A DNA stretch of 64,000 bases from Reticulitermes speratus (taxonomy: Eukaryota > Arthropoda > Insecta > Blattodea > Rhinotermitidae), in assembly GCA_021186555.1 (NCBI GenBank), contig JAJKFL010000005.1, forward strand, positions 41,845,635 to 41,909,634, in the 5' to 3' direction. Of this stretch, positions 10,266-20,014 are shown one piece after another. The notes below the pieces were generated by a model that was not told the DNA's origin, searched no databases, and saw only the letters and a list, made by a program, of their open reading frames with translations. The position numbers were made by a program, and so were the translations under genes. The stretch's first letter is position 1; the number at the start of each line of letters is the position of its first letter.

Positions 10266-11320
10266 GATCAGTTCCTGCCCGAGTCTGCTGTACTGGCATC
10301 ACTTTTCGTGGAAGACCAAGAGGCCGCTCTATCTCGGAGTTAATGTTCTATGCGAACTCATTAATCAACAAAGACAAGTGTGTTTGCAGCTGAATATTCA
10401 AGCCCCCATCAGCTAATGAAATAACCTCAGCCCAATTTCTTGTGAAGACGTGAATAACGAATGACTTGCTTTCATATAAAAAAGGGTAATCGACGTCCAT
10501 TTATTTTATCATGGGATGGATATTGAACATGGTGACCATGCTTGCTTGAAAGCAAAAACAGGACGTATTTATGAAACATGGAGCTGAAATGCTGGTTAAA
10601 GTGTTTTGTATCTCGCCGGATGTTTTATGCTTTCTTTTCACAACAGGGAAGTCGCGGTGCCTGCCGCATCTATAAAACTACTCGCTGAATTTTGATGAAG
10701 TTGTAACATAGGAAAATGATAGCCAGTACTTCCGCATCCGTATACCTCACACAGCTATTTTACAAATTTTAATAATATATTTTAATTTGTATAATTGAAT
10801 TTTAATGTGTTACAATTCAAAATAATTTTACCACAATAGTGACAGAAGAGCGATGTATGTCTTATAAAAACTATATTTGAGGTAGTAGCTTTTATGGACA
10901 AGACCCTCTGATGATGGACCAATGTCCGAAACATATGTAGGGTCATGATAAGGACGCTACAATAAAGGTGGCTCAATTTGTGCATCAGTTGGTTTAATTT
11001 TGTTTCATTTGTAACAGTTTTATTATGCGAAATTCATTTTGTTTTATGACGGTCACCTGTCTCCCTCCAGTGCCTTAAACGAAGTTTGTTAAGAAGTGTA
11101 TAGTCGTCTAGTTGCCCAGTACCTTCCTCGCCTTTTATGGAACCGGAAGGTGTTTTGTCATATGTACAAACACGCCGCTGGACCTTGTTCTGGTCAGTTG
11201 AATGTAGTCCATGTTCTCGTGTTCTCTTTCTTATAGATCTGTTTTAATATTATATCCCCATCAGTGCGTACGTATCCCAAGTGATGGCTTCCCTTCAGTT
11301 TCCCAACTAAAATGTTGTAT
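10266..11320. other. Unassigned; contains one well-formed hairpin motif
   Basis: At 10908-10932 (+) CTGATGA is followed by T, a GGAC/GTCC stem with a CAAT loop, then GAAAC. This is the cleanest copy of the dispersed motif in the window. The outer flanks gaccct (10902-) and agggtc (10939-) are complementary, so the whole forms a larger hairpin. No gene is visible in the stretch. Confidence 0.6.
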
Positions 11321-11325
11321 CAATC

Positions 11326-11328
<3 letters not shown>

Positions 11329-11359
<31 letters not shown>
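11329..11359. repeat. (AT)n microsatellite
   Basis: About 15 uninterrupted AT units. Confidence 0.96.
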
Positions 11360-11360
<1 letters not shown>

Positions 11361-11519
11361 GCCTATTGCCTGCTTAATGTTTCGCAAGTCTGGCCCTCCT
11401 TGACTGGATCACCTTAAAAATATTTGGTGAGGAATACTCATGAAGCCACATATTACGTAATTTTCTCTGTCCTATATTATAGTATGATGCAATATAATAA
11501 AATTATGTGTTAATAATTA

Positions 11520-11760
11520 CGGCCGGGATGACGTAGTCCCTGTAGCGACTCAGTACGGAGTGGATGGTCTGGGGTTCGGACCCCGGTGGAGGCGAAATTT
11601 TTACCAAACCCATCCATAAAGGTTCCGAAGTCCGCCCAGCCTCCTGTACAGTGGATACGGGCCTCTTTCCTGGAGGTAAAGCGGCCGGAGCGTGGTGCTG
11701 ACCACCCACCACTTCCTAGCTCCGGATTCGAACTTGGGTAAAGCTGTATCTCTACTTCCC
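11520..11760 (+). mobile_element. SINE family B, upstream unit of a dimer
   Basis: Head acggccgggatgacgtagtc, box B ggggttcggaccccgg, then gcccagcctcctgtacag and gcggccggagcgtggtgc, ending after ctctacttcccctctgtgg. A second copy begins four bases later in the same orientation. Confidence 0.85.
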
Positions 11761-11763
11761 CTC

Positions 11764-12025
11764 TGTGGCTCGGAATAGTTCAGTCGGTATAACGACTCGC
11801 CTCGAGCTGGACGGTCCGGGGATCGAATCCCGGTGGGGGCGAGATTTTCAGCACCCGTCCAGACCGGCCCTGGGGCCTACCCAGCCTCCTGTACAATGGT
11901 TACCGGGTCAGAGGGGTAAAGCGGCCGGGGCGTGGCGTTGACCACCCATTCCCATCTAGCGCCGAGGTTAAAGAAAGAGTAGAGCTGTATCTCTACTTCC
12001 CCTCTGTTGCCGCTTGGTGTGTAGC
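11764..12025 (+). mobile_element. SINE family B, downstream unit of a dimer
   Basis: Head ctcggaatagttcagtcggt, box B ggggatcgaatcccggtggg, gcccgtccagaccggccctg-like middle, gcggccggggcgtggcgttg, and the end ctctacttcccctctgttgc. This copy is closer to 60918-61205 than to the unit upstream of it, so the dimer joins two different subfamilies. A weak taataat repeat near 11511 and 12050 may be a TSD of the dimer. Confidence 0.86.
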
Positions 12026-12029
12026 GGAA

Positions 12030-12805
12030 CAGCGTTACATTTTTACACATTAATAATAAAATTGTTTTGTTGGCAATAGTGACAGTATGGTGACGGAGTC
12101 CGTTTTCTGTGGTGACATAACTTCGTTGCATTCCGTCACCTCACTGAATAATGTCAACAGCGTGGATTTTCAATTCTGTTGCTCTAATATCATCACGCCT
12201 CAGCACCATTCTACTGCAGTGGCAATGTAGTGATCTGAGTCTGTGTGTAACATTTTGATTTGAAACGCAACCACCTCACTAAACCGTGTTATAATGGTGT
12301 GAGATAGCGGCAAGTCCCCACCTTTTCGACTGCCATCGACAATCGATATTGCTCCTTATCAAAGGAGCATACTAGTCCCGGGTGTGTGCGGCCTGGTATC
12401 TGTAAACCAACTTCACTCAGCCTCCAGCAACATTGGTGAAGGATGGGTTTAAATGGCGGCTAGAAATTGAGTGACGGGTTTTGGAGAAGGAGAAGCACAG
12501 CTAAAATGTATGGAGTGCCTCTGCCCTCTTTAGCATTCATGATGTTCTTTGTGAATGTTCTTAAAACATAATTAAATTTTAATTCCATTAAAATTTGTGT
12601 TGGTTACGGAACTGTCAATACGTATAATAATTAATAGTCGTACAAAAATAAGATTTGATTTCACGAGTAATATATATTAAAGATATTTATCACGTGCTTG
12701 AATGGAGGGAATATTTTGGAGATTTAGGATGTTTTAAAAATTTTATGGTTTTTATAAAAGAACGTCTTTGATTCACACTATACAGCATTTGTTTTAAATA
12801 ATTGC
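12030..12805. other. Unassigned non-coding sequence
   Basis: No exon, SINE head or inverted repeat recognised. Bases 12560-12780 are strongly AT-rich. Confidence 0.45.
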
Positions 12806-12810
12806 ATATA

Positions 12811-13048
12811 TCGGTCTAAGGCGTATGTCTGCTGCCTTTCGCTTGCTGGTATTGTGGGTTCGAGTCCCGCCGGTGGCATGGGTGTCTGTCTTTTATGAGT
12901 GTTGTGTGGTGTCAGGTAGAGGTCTCTGCGTCGGGCTGATCATTCGTAGAAGAGTCCTACCGAGTGTGGTGTGTCTGAGTGTGATCGCGAAGCCTCGAGA
13001 ATGAGGAGACCCTAGCCCACTAGGGGCTGTTGCGCCATTCGAAAAAAG
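12811..13048 (+). mobile_element. tRNA-derived SINE family A, 5'-truncated
   Basis: It starts inside box A (tcggtctaaggcg), with box B gggttcgagtcccgcc, the full body and the 3' end gttgcgccattcgaaaaaa. The flanks tgcatata (12803-12810) and tgtatata (13049-13056) are a plausible 8-bp TSD with one mismatch. Confidence 0.87.
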
Positions 13049-13079
13049 TGTATATATAATTATAAGTAACTATTTGTTA

Positions 13080-13140
13080 TTTCGTAATATTCCTCTTCCA
13101 TGTTTTGGCCCATAAGGCCATCTGCAGGAAGGGCCAGTTA
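13080..13140 (-). repeat. Hairpin motif (degenerate)
   Basis: On the minus strand CTGCAGA is followed by T, a GGCC/GGGCC stem and AAAAC (13102-13127). It matches the dispersed motif with substitutions in both core blocks. Confidence 0.45.
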
Positions 13141-13194
13141 CAAAGGTATGCATTTATGATAAAATGTTGTCAAAGATGTGCATAAGAGTAAAGT

Positions 13195-13465
13195 TTACCC
13201 TAGAACAGGCCATAAAGTTCCAGAGGGGGAGTAGAGGTATAGCTCAACTCTTTCTTTAACCTCGGCATGAGGTGGGAGTGGGTGGTCAACGCCACGCTTC
13301 GGCCACTTTACCCCCGGATAAAGAGACCCGGTACGCATTTTACAGGAAGCTGGGTGGACCCCAGGGCCGATATGGACAGTTGCGCAAAATCTTGCCCCTA
13401 TCGGGATTCGATTCCCAGACTGTCCAGCCCTTAGCGAGTCGCTATTACCGACTACGATCTCTGAC
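13195..13465 (-). mobile_element. SINE family B
   Basis: Minus-strand copy. The tail complement agtttaccctagaacaggcc at the left end, the complement of gcgtggcgttgaccaccc, box B complement gggattcgattccc and the head complement gagtcgctattaccgact. The 3' end (gggtaaact) matches that of 60918-61205. A 109-codon minus frame runs through it and is not a gene. Confidence 0.87.
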
Positions 13466-13866
13466 CTCCAAAGATGTGCATAAATATAGTTAATGTACAG
13501 TACCATGTGATAAAATATTACCAAAATTTATCATCATTATCATCATCATCCGTCACGAGTTAGGCCTTAATAGACTTGTTTCGGCCTGCTAAAATGTATC
13601 AAATATAAAATTATTATACACGTTTTTCATTTCTTTATAAACTTGTACTAAGGTTGCAAACAAACTTGTATGTCAATCCTGACATCTTCCTTCCAAAGGA
13701 GCAGTATCCGTGTGTGGTGTGTTGATGTTTCCTCTGTAGTGTAACGTTATGTGCAGTTAGTTGGAACAAGTAGTGTACACTTAATTAATTGCGTGGAACA
13801 TGTACAAGGTTAACTATGACTTACTCGTTAAGGAAATTATAACTTCTGCCTTTAATTTTTCAAGTT

Positions 13867-14128
13867 TTTTTTCCCCCTATGGCTCGACAGCCCTAAATGG
13901 GCTTGGGCCTCCTCGTTTAGTCGAGGTTTCATGATCACACACATTTGTTACACACCACAGTCGGTAGGACTCCTCTGGACGAGGGACCAGCTCGTCGCAG
14001 ACAACCTGACAACACACAACACTCACAAGAGACAGACATCCATACCCCCGGTGGGATTCGAACCCACGATCCTAGTAAGCGAGCGGCCGAAGACCCACGC
14101 CTTAGACCGCACGGCCACTGGGATCGGC
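13867..14128 (-). mobile_element. tRNA-derived SINE family A with perfect TSD
   Basis: Bounded by an exact 13-bp TSD, aatttttcaagtt, at 13854-13866 and 14129-14141. It has a short poly(T) at the left (3' A tail on the minus strand), the body with a deletion in the 'gtagaggtctctg' block, box B gggattcgaaccc complement and the head ending in gccgatccc. The start of this copy defines the 5' end of the family as gccgatcccagtggcc. Confidence 0.93.
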
Positions 14129-14141
14129 AATTTTTCAAGTT

Positions 14142-14475
14142 AAAAATTTAAAGTCCTTAAAAACTGAGAAATTGCGATAAAATTCTTTGAAAATTTAAGT
14201 AACATAAGCATGGGTTCGTTCAGAACTTAGGGATAAAGTGAAGCCCTCATTATTCCTCGTCTTAAAGCGAAGGTTACACCGCCAGGGGCCTCACTTCCTT
14301 TGGACTTCCCGTAGAGAACTGCTTGCTGTCAGACAAAAAAACTTCCGTAATATTTCCCATCCTATCCAGTAAAATGCCAGAAGGCAACGCCAAGTTTGAG
14401 TGATTAGAACGCCTGCTTTTTATTCCGTATTCGAAAAATAAAATGTCAGCCCTGACATGAGGATAATGCGGGTTC
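14142..14475. other. Unassigned non-coding sequence
   Basis: AT-rich spacer between a SINE and a MITE. Nothing recognised. Confidence 0.4.
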
Positions 14476-14480
14476 AACTA

Positions 14481-14845
14481 CAGACACTTCCCGATTTACT
14501 CAGTTTTAAGTTAACACAGTTTCAGACTTACGCAATTTTAAACAGTAAAAAATTTAAATAATAGCACTCTTGAAAAGCGACGATTTTTTTTTCTTTTGGG
14601 AATAAAATCGCAATGAGACGAAGGTGTCGGAAGAATATTGCTGGGCGATAACACACGCGGGAAGGGGGGGGGGGGTCATGCTGCGGCCGATCAGGTTCAA
14701 GTGTGTTGGAGATTGGATTTAAAGTGGGCTCCTTTTCATATACACATATAGTTGATCATTTGTGTACTCAGTTCCGACTTGCGCAAAATTCGACTTGCGC
14801 CGGACCTTCCGGAGCGCAAGTATGGCGTAATTCGGGGAGTGTATG
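14481..14845. mobile_element. Pogo/Tigger-like MITE
   Basis: The terminal inverted repeats are cagacacttcccgatttac at the left and the complement of gtaattcggggagtgtatg at the right, about 15 of 19 matching, each flanked by TA. Internal words such as acttgcgcaaaattcg and cagacttacgcaat recall Tigger ends. About 365 bp with a run of 12 G (14664-14675) and no coding capacity. Confidence 0.78.
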
Positions 14846-14884
14846 TACACCTACCATATTGCTATTATTCCAGTGTATTCTTAG

Positions 14885-15352
14885 AGTGAAATGAGGGAGG
14901 AACATAGGCTGAGGGTGTTCGAGAATAGGGGCTGAGGAGGATATTTGGGCCTAAGGGGGACGGGGTGACAAGGGAGTGGAGAAGACTACATAACGAGGAA
15001 CTTAATGATCTGTACTCATCACCAAATATTATTCGGGGTGGGCGGGGCATGTAGCACGTGTGGGGGAGGGGAGAGGTGCATACAGGATTTTAGTGGGGAG
15101 ACCTGAGGGAAGGAGACCACTTGGAAGACCCAGGCGTAGATGGGAGGATAATATAAAAATGGATCTTCAAGAAGTGAGATGGGAGGACGTGGACTGGATT
15201 AATATGGCTCAGGATAGGGACAGGTGGCGGGCTCTTGTGAATGTGGTAATGAACCTTCGGGTTCCATAAAACGTGGGGAATTTCTTGACTAGCTGAGGAA
15301 CTGTCAGCCTCTCAAGAAGGACTCTGCTCCATTAGGTTAGTTAGTTAGTTAT
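14885..15352 (+). pseudogene. RTE-like LINE, best-preserved 3' end in the window
   Basis: The frame at 15060-15269 reads [30 protein letters not shown], then [13 protein letters not shown] and ends at N-L-R-V-P stop, the typical C-terminus of RTE/BovB-type ORFs. Upstream (14885-15058) the expected N-L-Y-S-S and W-A-G-H-V-A blocks can be read but are frameshifted. After the stop comes the 3' UTR (gggaatttcttgactagctg) and a GTTA repeat tail at 15336-15352. There is no reverse transcriptase domain, so it is a 5'-truncated dead copy. Confidence 0.85.
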
Positions 15353-16237
15353 TCATTTGGTGAAATAATCTAAACACCTACGTTGGCGCCTATTATTCAG
15401 TATATTCATTAATTCATTCTGTAGTCTGTCTTACGACAGGTCCGTAGCCTGTATATTGACTACTCTTTAAGTGTTAAAGTAATGTGTTAAGTAGTTCGTA
15501 GGTATTTAGTTAAGTGAGCTAGTTTTTGTGTATTTTTGTATGTATTAGTATATTTCGAAAGTTACTAAGTTATACTGCGTAAAAAGGAAAGATTGCGAGG
15601 AGCTTTTATATAGCTTCGAATCCGCAGAAATCCGACGTAATTTATTGTAAAGTATTATACCTATATTTTACTGTAAGTGACTAAGGAAGACCAAGAAAAG
15701 GCTCGATCATAAGCGCCGGATTCGAGTCCGGAAACAGTCATTCGAATCGATGTACGGCGACGTCGCATTCACCAAGTTTATTCTTTTGTTTATAAAATAA
15801 ACATGAAAATTGAGTGCCAGTGTATTTCATACGAAGTCATTAGCGAATGGTTTCTGCTTTATTTTGATCATAGAATCATTAACTTCACTGCAGTAAATAT
15901 AACTTTGTGTTTTGTAAAATCGGAACCATTTTATCGGAACTGTTACAGTTATTTCACTAGTTTCGAATGGAAATGCCATCAGCAATCATTATTACGTGTG
16001 TAAGTCCCTTGACAGCATGTGTGACCCCAATAACTTCTAACAGCATCGAAAATTTCCACCACAAATCCTAACGCTTTAATTATTAGAGCGTTAGTTTTAA
16101 GCCTCAGTGACATCTAACTAGGGTACGCCGTTTCATCAGCTGAAAAGGGACCAACTGAAACCATGTTAATTTAAAACGGATTACTTCCGGATACACGTAG
16201 TATCAAGAAAATCGAATTACTTTGTCAAAGTGATTTT

Positions 16238-16240
<3 letters not shown>
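15353..16240. other. Unassigned non-coding sequence
   Basis: No gene. The short segment aagcgccggattcgagtccgg (15710-15730) has a box-B-like word but no matching box A. Nothing else recognised. Confidence 0.45.
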
Positions 16241-16280
<40 letters not shown>

Positions 16281-16322
16281 TACATATATACATACACACA
16301 CAGACTCACACACACTTACACA
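16241..16322. repeat. Compound (TA)n / (CA)n microsatellite
   Basis: A long TA run followed by tacata units and CACA units. Confidence 0.95.
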
Positions 16323-16809
16323 CTCGCAGACCGAAAATGGATCACAGTGCTTTTACATCTCTGTAATTAGATATAGAGAGGCTGGGTTATATGGAGCGTT
16401 GGGGTTATGTTTCGCGTAGGATAATCAGTAGAAAGTGATCCTAATTGGGAATGTAGTCCAAAAGGTAGCCAACGGATTTGTCTTTGTCATACGAGTTGTC
16501 TGGTAGACGATAATTGATAAAATTAGTTATAACCCTCTTGTCATTAATGTGGCAGTCGCTATAGAATCTCGCTTGGAATTTTTCTTACCATTATGACAAA
16601 TATCAAGCAAGAGATATTTATGTGTGATATGCACTACGACCAGGCTAATAATAATAATAATCAATATCTTCACTCTTGTATGATGTTAGATCATACTTTG
16701 GGAACTCCTTGGCCACTTTTAAGCTTTATTTTGACAAACTGACGTCAGATAGGTGATGTGATTTTCGTCTGTCGGTTTGTCCACTTTTGTATCTCCGAAA
16801 CCAATGTCT

Positions 16810-17065
16810 CATCCCAGTGGCCGTGCGGTCTAAGGCGTGGGTCTGCGGCCGCTCGCTTATTGGGATTGTGGGTTCGAATCCCGCCGGGGGCATGGATGTC
16901 TGTCTCTTGTGAGTGTTGTGTGTTGTCAGGTAGAGGTCTCTGCGTCGGGCTGGTCCCTCGTCCAGAGGAGTCCTACCGACTGTGGTGTGTCTAAAGTGTG
17001 ATCGTGAAGCCTCGAAAAATAAGACGGCCTTGGCCCCCAAGGGGCTGTCGAGCCATTGAAAAAAA
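16810..17065 (+). mobile_element. tRNA-derived SINE family A
   Basis: Nearly complete: head catcccagtggccgtgcggt, box B ggttcgaatcccgccggg, body, and 3' end ggggctgtcgagccattg with a short A run. Possible TSD of about 6 bp (tgtct) only. Confidence 0.92.
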
Positions 17066-17329
17066 CAGTGTCTTAAGGTGTCGTAAATTGTTGGGAGTTG
17101 GCCTGTATAACATAAAGCTATGAAATATTCTGTAGCACTTCTTGCGGTTTCGCTCTGTTATTATCCCAAGATTTTAAATTAATTACTTGTTTAAGCAAAA
17201 CACTGACTATGCCTGTGATTTAAATGTTCTACACGTCACAGTCGATACGTTTCTCCGCACCGTAGCAGCAGATCGACTCTTTATTACAAACTATACCACG
17301 GAAACGGCGAGATAGTGATCACGATAGAT

Positions 17330-17645
17330 TGTTGTGTTTAGATCATTAACTTTTTCTTCGGCTTGAGTTCTTATGCCACAGAGAACACAATCTCAGTTCT
17401 GAAGACCACTGCGAGACATTATGATAAAAATATGCAGGTTTTTATGTGAAGTTTCTGTTATTTTTGTCCGATTTTAACCAAAATCGGAATATGTGGATAG
17501 ATTTTAGTAAAAATTCAAAATAAGAAACCCATCGATGGGAGGAACGCTGTTTCGTCCTGACAGATTGACGGACGGACAGACACGACGAGGCTGATAGTCG
17601 CTGTTCGCAATTGCTTTGCGAATGCGCTGAAAACTGTTGCTTGAA
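17330..17645 (-). repeat. Diverged relative of the ~0.5 kb repeat
   Basis: Shares atttttgtccgattttaa, the gacggacggacagacac run, the tgatagtcgctgttcgcaat block and gcgaatgcgctgaaaa with 5704-6215 in the same orientation. A second relative at 41970-42400 matches this one better, including the tcttcggcttgagttctta region upstream. Confidence 0.6.
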
Positions 17646-17649
17646 TGTG

Positions 17650-18425
17650 AAGCTCAAACGGAACTTTGCAACTTCCTTCAAAAACAGCTCGTTGACCTAA
17701 CGTTCTGATTTGCCATTCTTTTTTAGAATACGTATTTTATATACGGACAAAGTTTAATTATATACAGAAGGGTAGTTTCTTGCTGCGTACAGTTTGATGT
17801 CTGTCATGTGAGTGCTTCATTTCACGCTACTAGTTTTATATCTGCAGCAAATAAGATGGCGGCCAATTAGACAGCACAGTAGCACAGAACGCAGTGGATG
17901 ATATGTTTTCGTCACTGTAGGGCCGACACCTCCTTCTTCTGTGTTACCATTTATGTTCACACTATTACGTCATCCCTAGTCTCATTGATACTATTGCTGT
18001 TAGCAACATAACTGTATAATTGTATTAGGGAGGTACAAGGTTCGAATTTCCGCTGTATCTAATCAAATATTTGTGATTTTTCTCAGTATACCTAGGCGAT
18101 TATCAGGACATTACATTGAAACGGACAACGATCACCTGTATCCAAAACTTTATTCATTCTCCAGTCATGATTATCTTAGATCTCCTGACTCTCTATAAAT
18201 TCTTAAGTCAAAACACAGACCCTAAATAACCAAATGTTACTTCGTTTCTTATTCTTCTTATTACCATTTATTTCCTTTGTAATTGCCCCGGTTCTGAATT
18301 AACTCCGAAATTATGAATCTTCTAGATGTTTATGAACACAGCTCGGAAGGGTCATCAAGCCATTGCAAGGTCTCGCTATATACACAGAACAACACAGCAC
18401 GGACTAACGGCTGCGTAAATCCATT
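17650..18425. other. Unassigned non-coding sequence
   Basis: No exon or named repeat found. Confidence 0.4.
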
Positions 18426-18429
18426 TCTA

Positions 18430-18522
18430 TTTAGGGATTCCAACCCACGATCCAAGAATTCGAGGTATCCATGACAGTATGCGCCTGAGACTGCGCGGTT
18501 AGTCTGGTCGGATACTGCATGC
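18430..18522 (-). repeat. tRNA-like SINE head, degenerate
   Basis: On the minus strand a box A-like word (accgcgcagtctcaggcgc) precedes a box B-like word (tgggttggaatcc) at the spacing seen in family A heads. The family A body does not follow, so this is either an isolated head or a different SINE. Confidence 0.45.
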
Positions 18523-18641
18523 ATTAACAGTCATTAAACAGCGATCTGCTAGGTAATCCAACGTTTACAGTCACATTAAAAATTGAGCTTAATGCAAATG
18601 TAATTTTATTTCCTTTCAGAGCAGTGAAATTTTTTCTAGAG

Positions 18642-19002
18642 CAGGGCTGACCAACATGCCGCCCTCGAGGAAAGCATTTGCGACCCTCGGTCACCTGAAC
18701 AGTTTCAGTAATACAGTTTAACAAACATGATACAATAGATCTACAGAACATAATATGGTAACTTTATTAGCGGAGAAAATGTTTACAGACTATACTCATC
18801 ACTTTTAATAGAGCTGTTTGTGTTTTATAGAGTGTAGTCATTCAACCATACTTTCATCGTAACTTAGTGTTTGTCAATAATGGCCTTTACTGAATTCAAT
18901 TCCTCCACCCATCCTTGGATATATGTATACACAAGTGCGGCCCTCAGGCGAGTCCTTACCGAATTATGTGGCCCTCCTCTGGGTTCAAGTTGGCTATCCC
19001 TG
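18642..19002. mobile_element. hAT-like MITE just upstream of the Ig exon
   Basis: Terminal inverted repeats cagggctgaccaacatg and the complement of caagttggctatccctg (14 of 17 match). The flanking 8-bp sequences ttctagag (18634-18641) and acctagag (19003-19010) agree at six positions, as expected of an aged hAT target duplication. Subterminal gccgccctcgagg and cggccctcagg blocks also mirror each other. No coding capacity. It ends about 50 bp before the splice acceptor of the exon. Confidence 0.83.
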
Positions 19003-19050
19003 ACCTAGAGCTTCCCAAAAGGATGAACAGTGTGATGCGGTGCTCCTCTG

Positions 19051-19060
19051 TTGCAGCCAG
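19051..19060 (+). promoter_or_regulatory. Splice acceptor with two AG choices
   Basis: The sequence ttgcagccag offers AG at 19055-19056 and again at 19059-19060, after a ctcctctgttg pyrimidine tract. The first keeps the frame in phase 0 and adds a P-V pair; the second gives a phase 1 symmetric exon. The donor gtatgt at 19241-19246 is a good match to consensus. Confidence 0.7.
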
Positions 19061-19240
19061 TTGGCATATACCCCAAGAAGTACGAGTGGGCGAGCAGCCA
19101 GGACCCCGGGGACTGCAGCCTGTGGGTCAGAGCTGCCACACTGGAGTTTGACGACGGTGAATGGGAGTGTCAGGTGACGGCCTCCGACTTCACAACCCAG
19201 GACGCCCTGACGTCATCACCTGTCAGGCTCGTCGTGCGAG
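19061..19240 (+). CDS. Internal exon, second half of an Ig V-type domain of a cell-surface protein
   Basis: The frame encodes about 60 residues running from G-I-Y-P-K-K-Y-E-W through G-D-C-S-L-W-V-R to the tyrosine-corner motif D-D-G-E-W-E-C, then T-A-S-D-F and a G strand ending in R-L-V-V-R. D-x-G-x-W-x-C with the second Ig cysteine marks strands E to G of an Ig V-set domain; the first cysteine and core tryptophan must lie in an upstream exon that is not visible. A pyrimidine tract and AG end at 19056 or 19060; the donor GTATGT starts at 19241. With the 19060 acceptor the exon is 180 nt and phase 1-1, the usual symmetric phase of Ig exons. GC-rich codon use differs sharply from the flanks. 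It resembles insect Ig adhesion proteins of the nephrin/irre type, but I cannot fix the gene. Confidence is high for an Ig exon and low for identity. Confidence 0.88.
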
Positions 19241-19249
19241 GTATGTGAT

Positions 19250-19640
19250 GTAGTGTGGGACTTAACTTGTTTGGTGTCCGTATATAGACAGAAGTAGTGC
19301 ATTCGTTTCGCATGTATTTGCGTGTGTGTTTATGTATGTAAACGAAGTGCTGAATACAATATTTTGACTTTAGAAGGAAGAAGTGGGCAGTTTAAGGTAT
19401 TTCGTTACGAGGAACTTTGTGATTTATACGGATTGCGAAGGATATAACGTAGGTCGACCGAGGAAAAATGGAGAGATCGACACCCGTGAAAACGTAACAA
19501 GACTGGGTGACATGTTCGTTGCTGATGATGTTGACCTCAGAGAAATGTCGGTGGTTTCGACTGGCCGGGAGGTACTTGGATGTGACAGACAAGGAATGCA
19601 TACAGAAGTCTTGTAAGGAAACTGTTAGCCGTTCGGCTGA
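19250..19640. other. Intron sequence after the Ig exon
   Basis: No further exon is visible directly downstream. Two short frames overlap in 19383-19710, in opposite strands and different phases, and neither looks real. Confidence 0.5.
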
Positions 19641-19880
19641 TCAGGAAATTTCCCGCTATTTCTGGAACCCGAATATTAATTTCCATGTTCACAAGAATCG
19701 GCCACTGTAACCTATACTCAGATTAGTTCAGCACACACCCTCACTCCCTACATTTAATGCACATTTTAGTGTTGTCCTTCCATCTACTCTTAGGTCTGCG
19801 ACTTGTAACTTGCTGTCAGATTTTCCGACTAAACTTTTGTTCATATGTCTGATGTACATGCCCCCGTGTGTTCGTCCTTT
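19640..19880 (-). mobile_element. RTE-like LINE, strongly degenerate 3' fragment
   Basis: Minus-strand landmarks in order: 'ggaacccgaatattaatttc', a gccact block, 'cttccatctactcttaggtc' (the R-R-R-W region) and a 'gactaaacttttgttcatat' block. The order matches 1175-1470 and 46008-46315. Confidence 0.55.
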
Positions 19881-19993
19881 ATTTATCTTGTCTTATTAAA
19901 TAATCAACGTAGTAAAGTATTGATAGTGAAATATATAGCACTACTTTATGTTTTAGAATATTTCATTACTTTATGCTGCGTCATACTGTAGTC

Positions 19994-20011
19994 GGGGGGG
20001 GGGGGGGGGGG
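19994..20011. repeat. G18 homopolymer
   Basis: Eighteen consecutive G. It could form a G-quadruplex, but homopolymer length is often a sequencing or assembly artefact. Confidence 0.9.
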
Positions 20012-20014
20012 TGT

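Noticed and set aside
13195-13524. 109-codon minus frame
   Set aside because: It lies inside a family B SINE; similar peptides (for example at 60986-61189) appear wherever this SINE is present.
19994-20011. G-quadruplex regulatory element at the G18 run
   Set aside because: A pure homopolymer gives no evidence of function and its length may be an assembly artefact.
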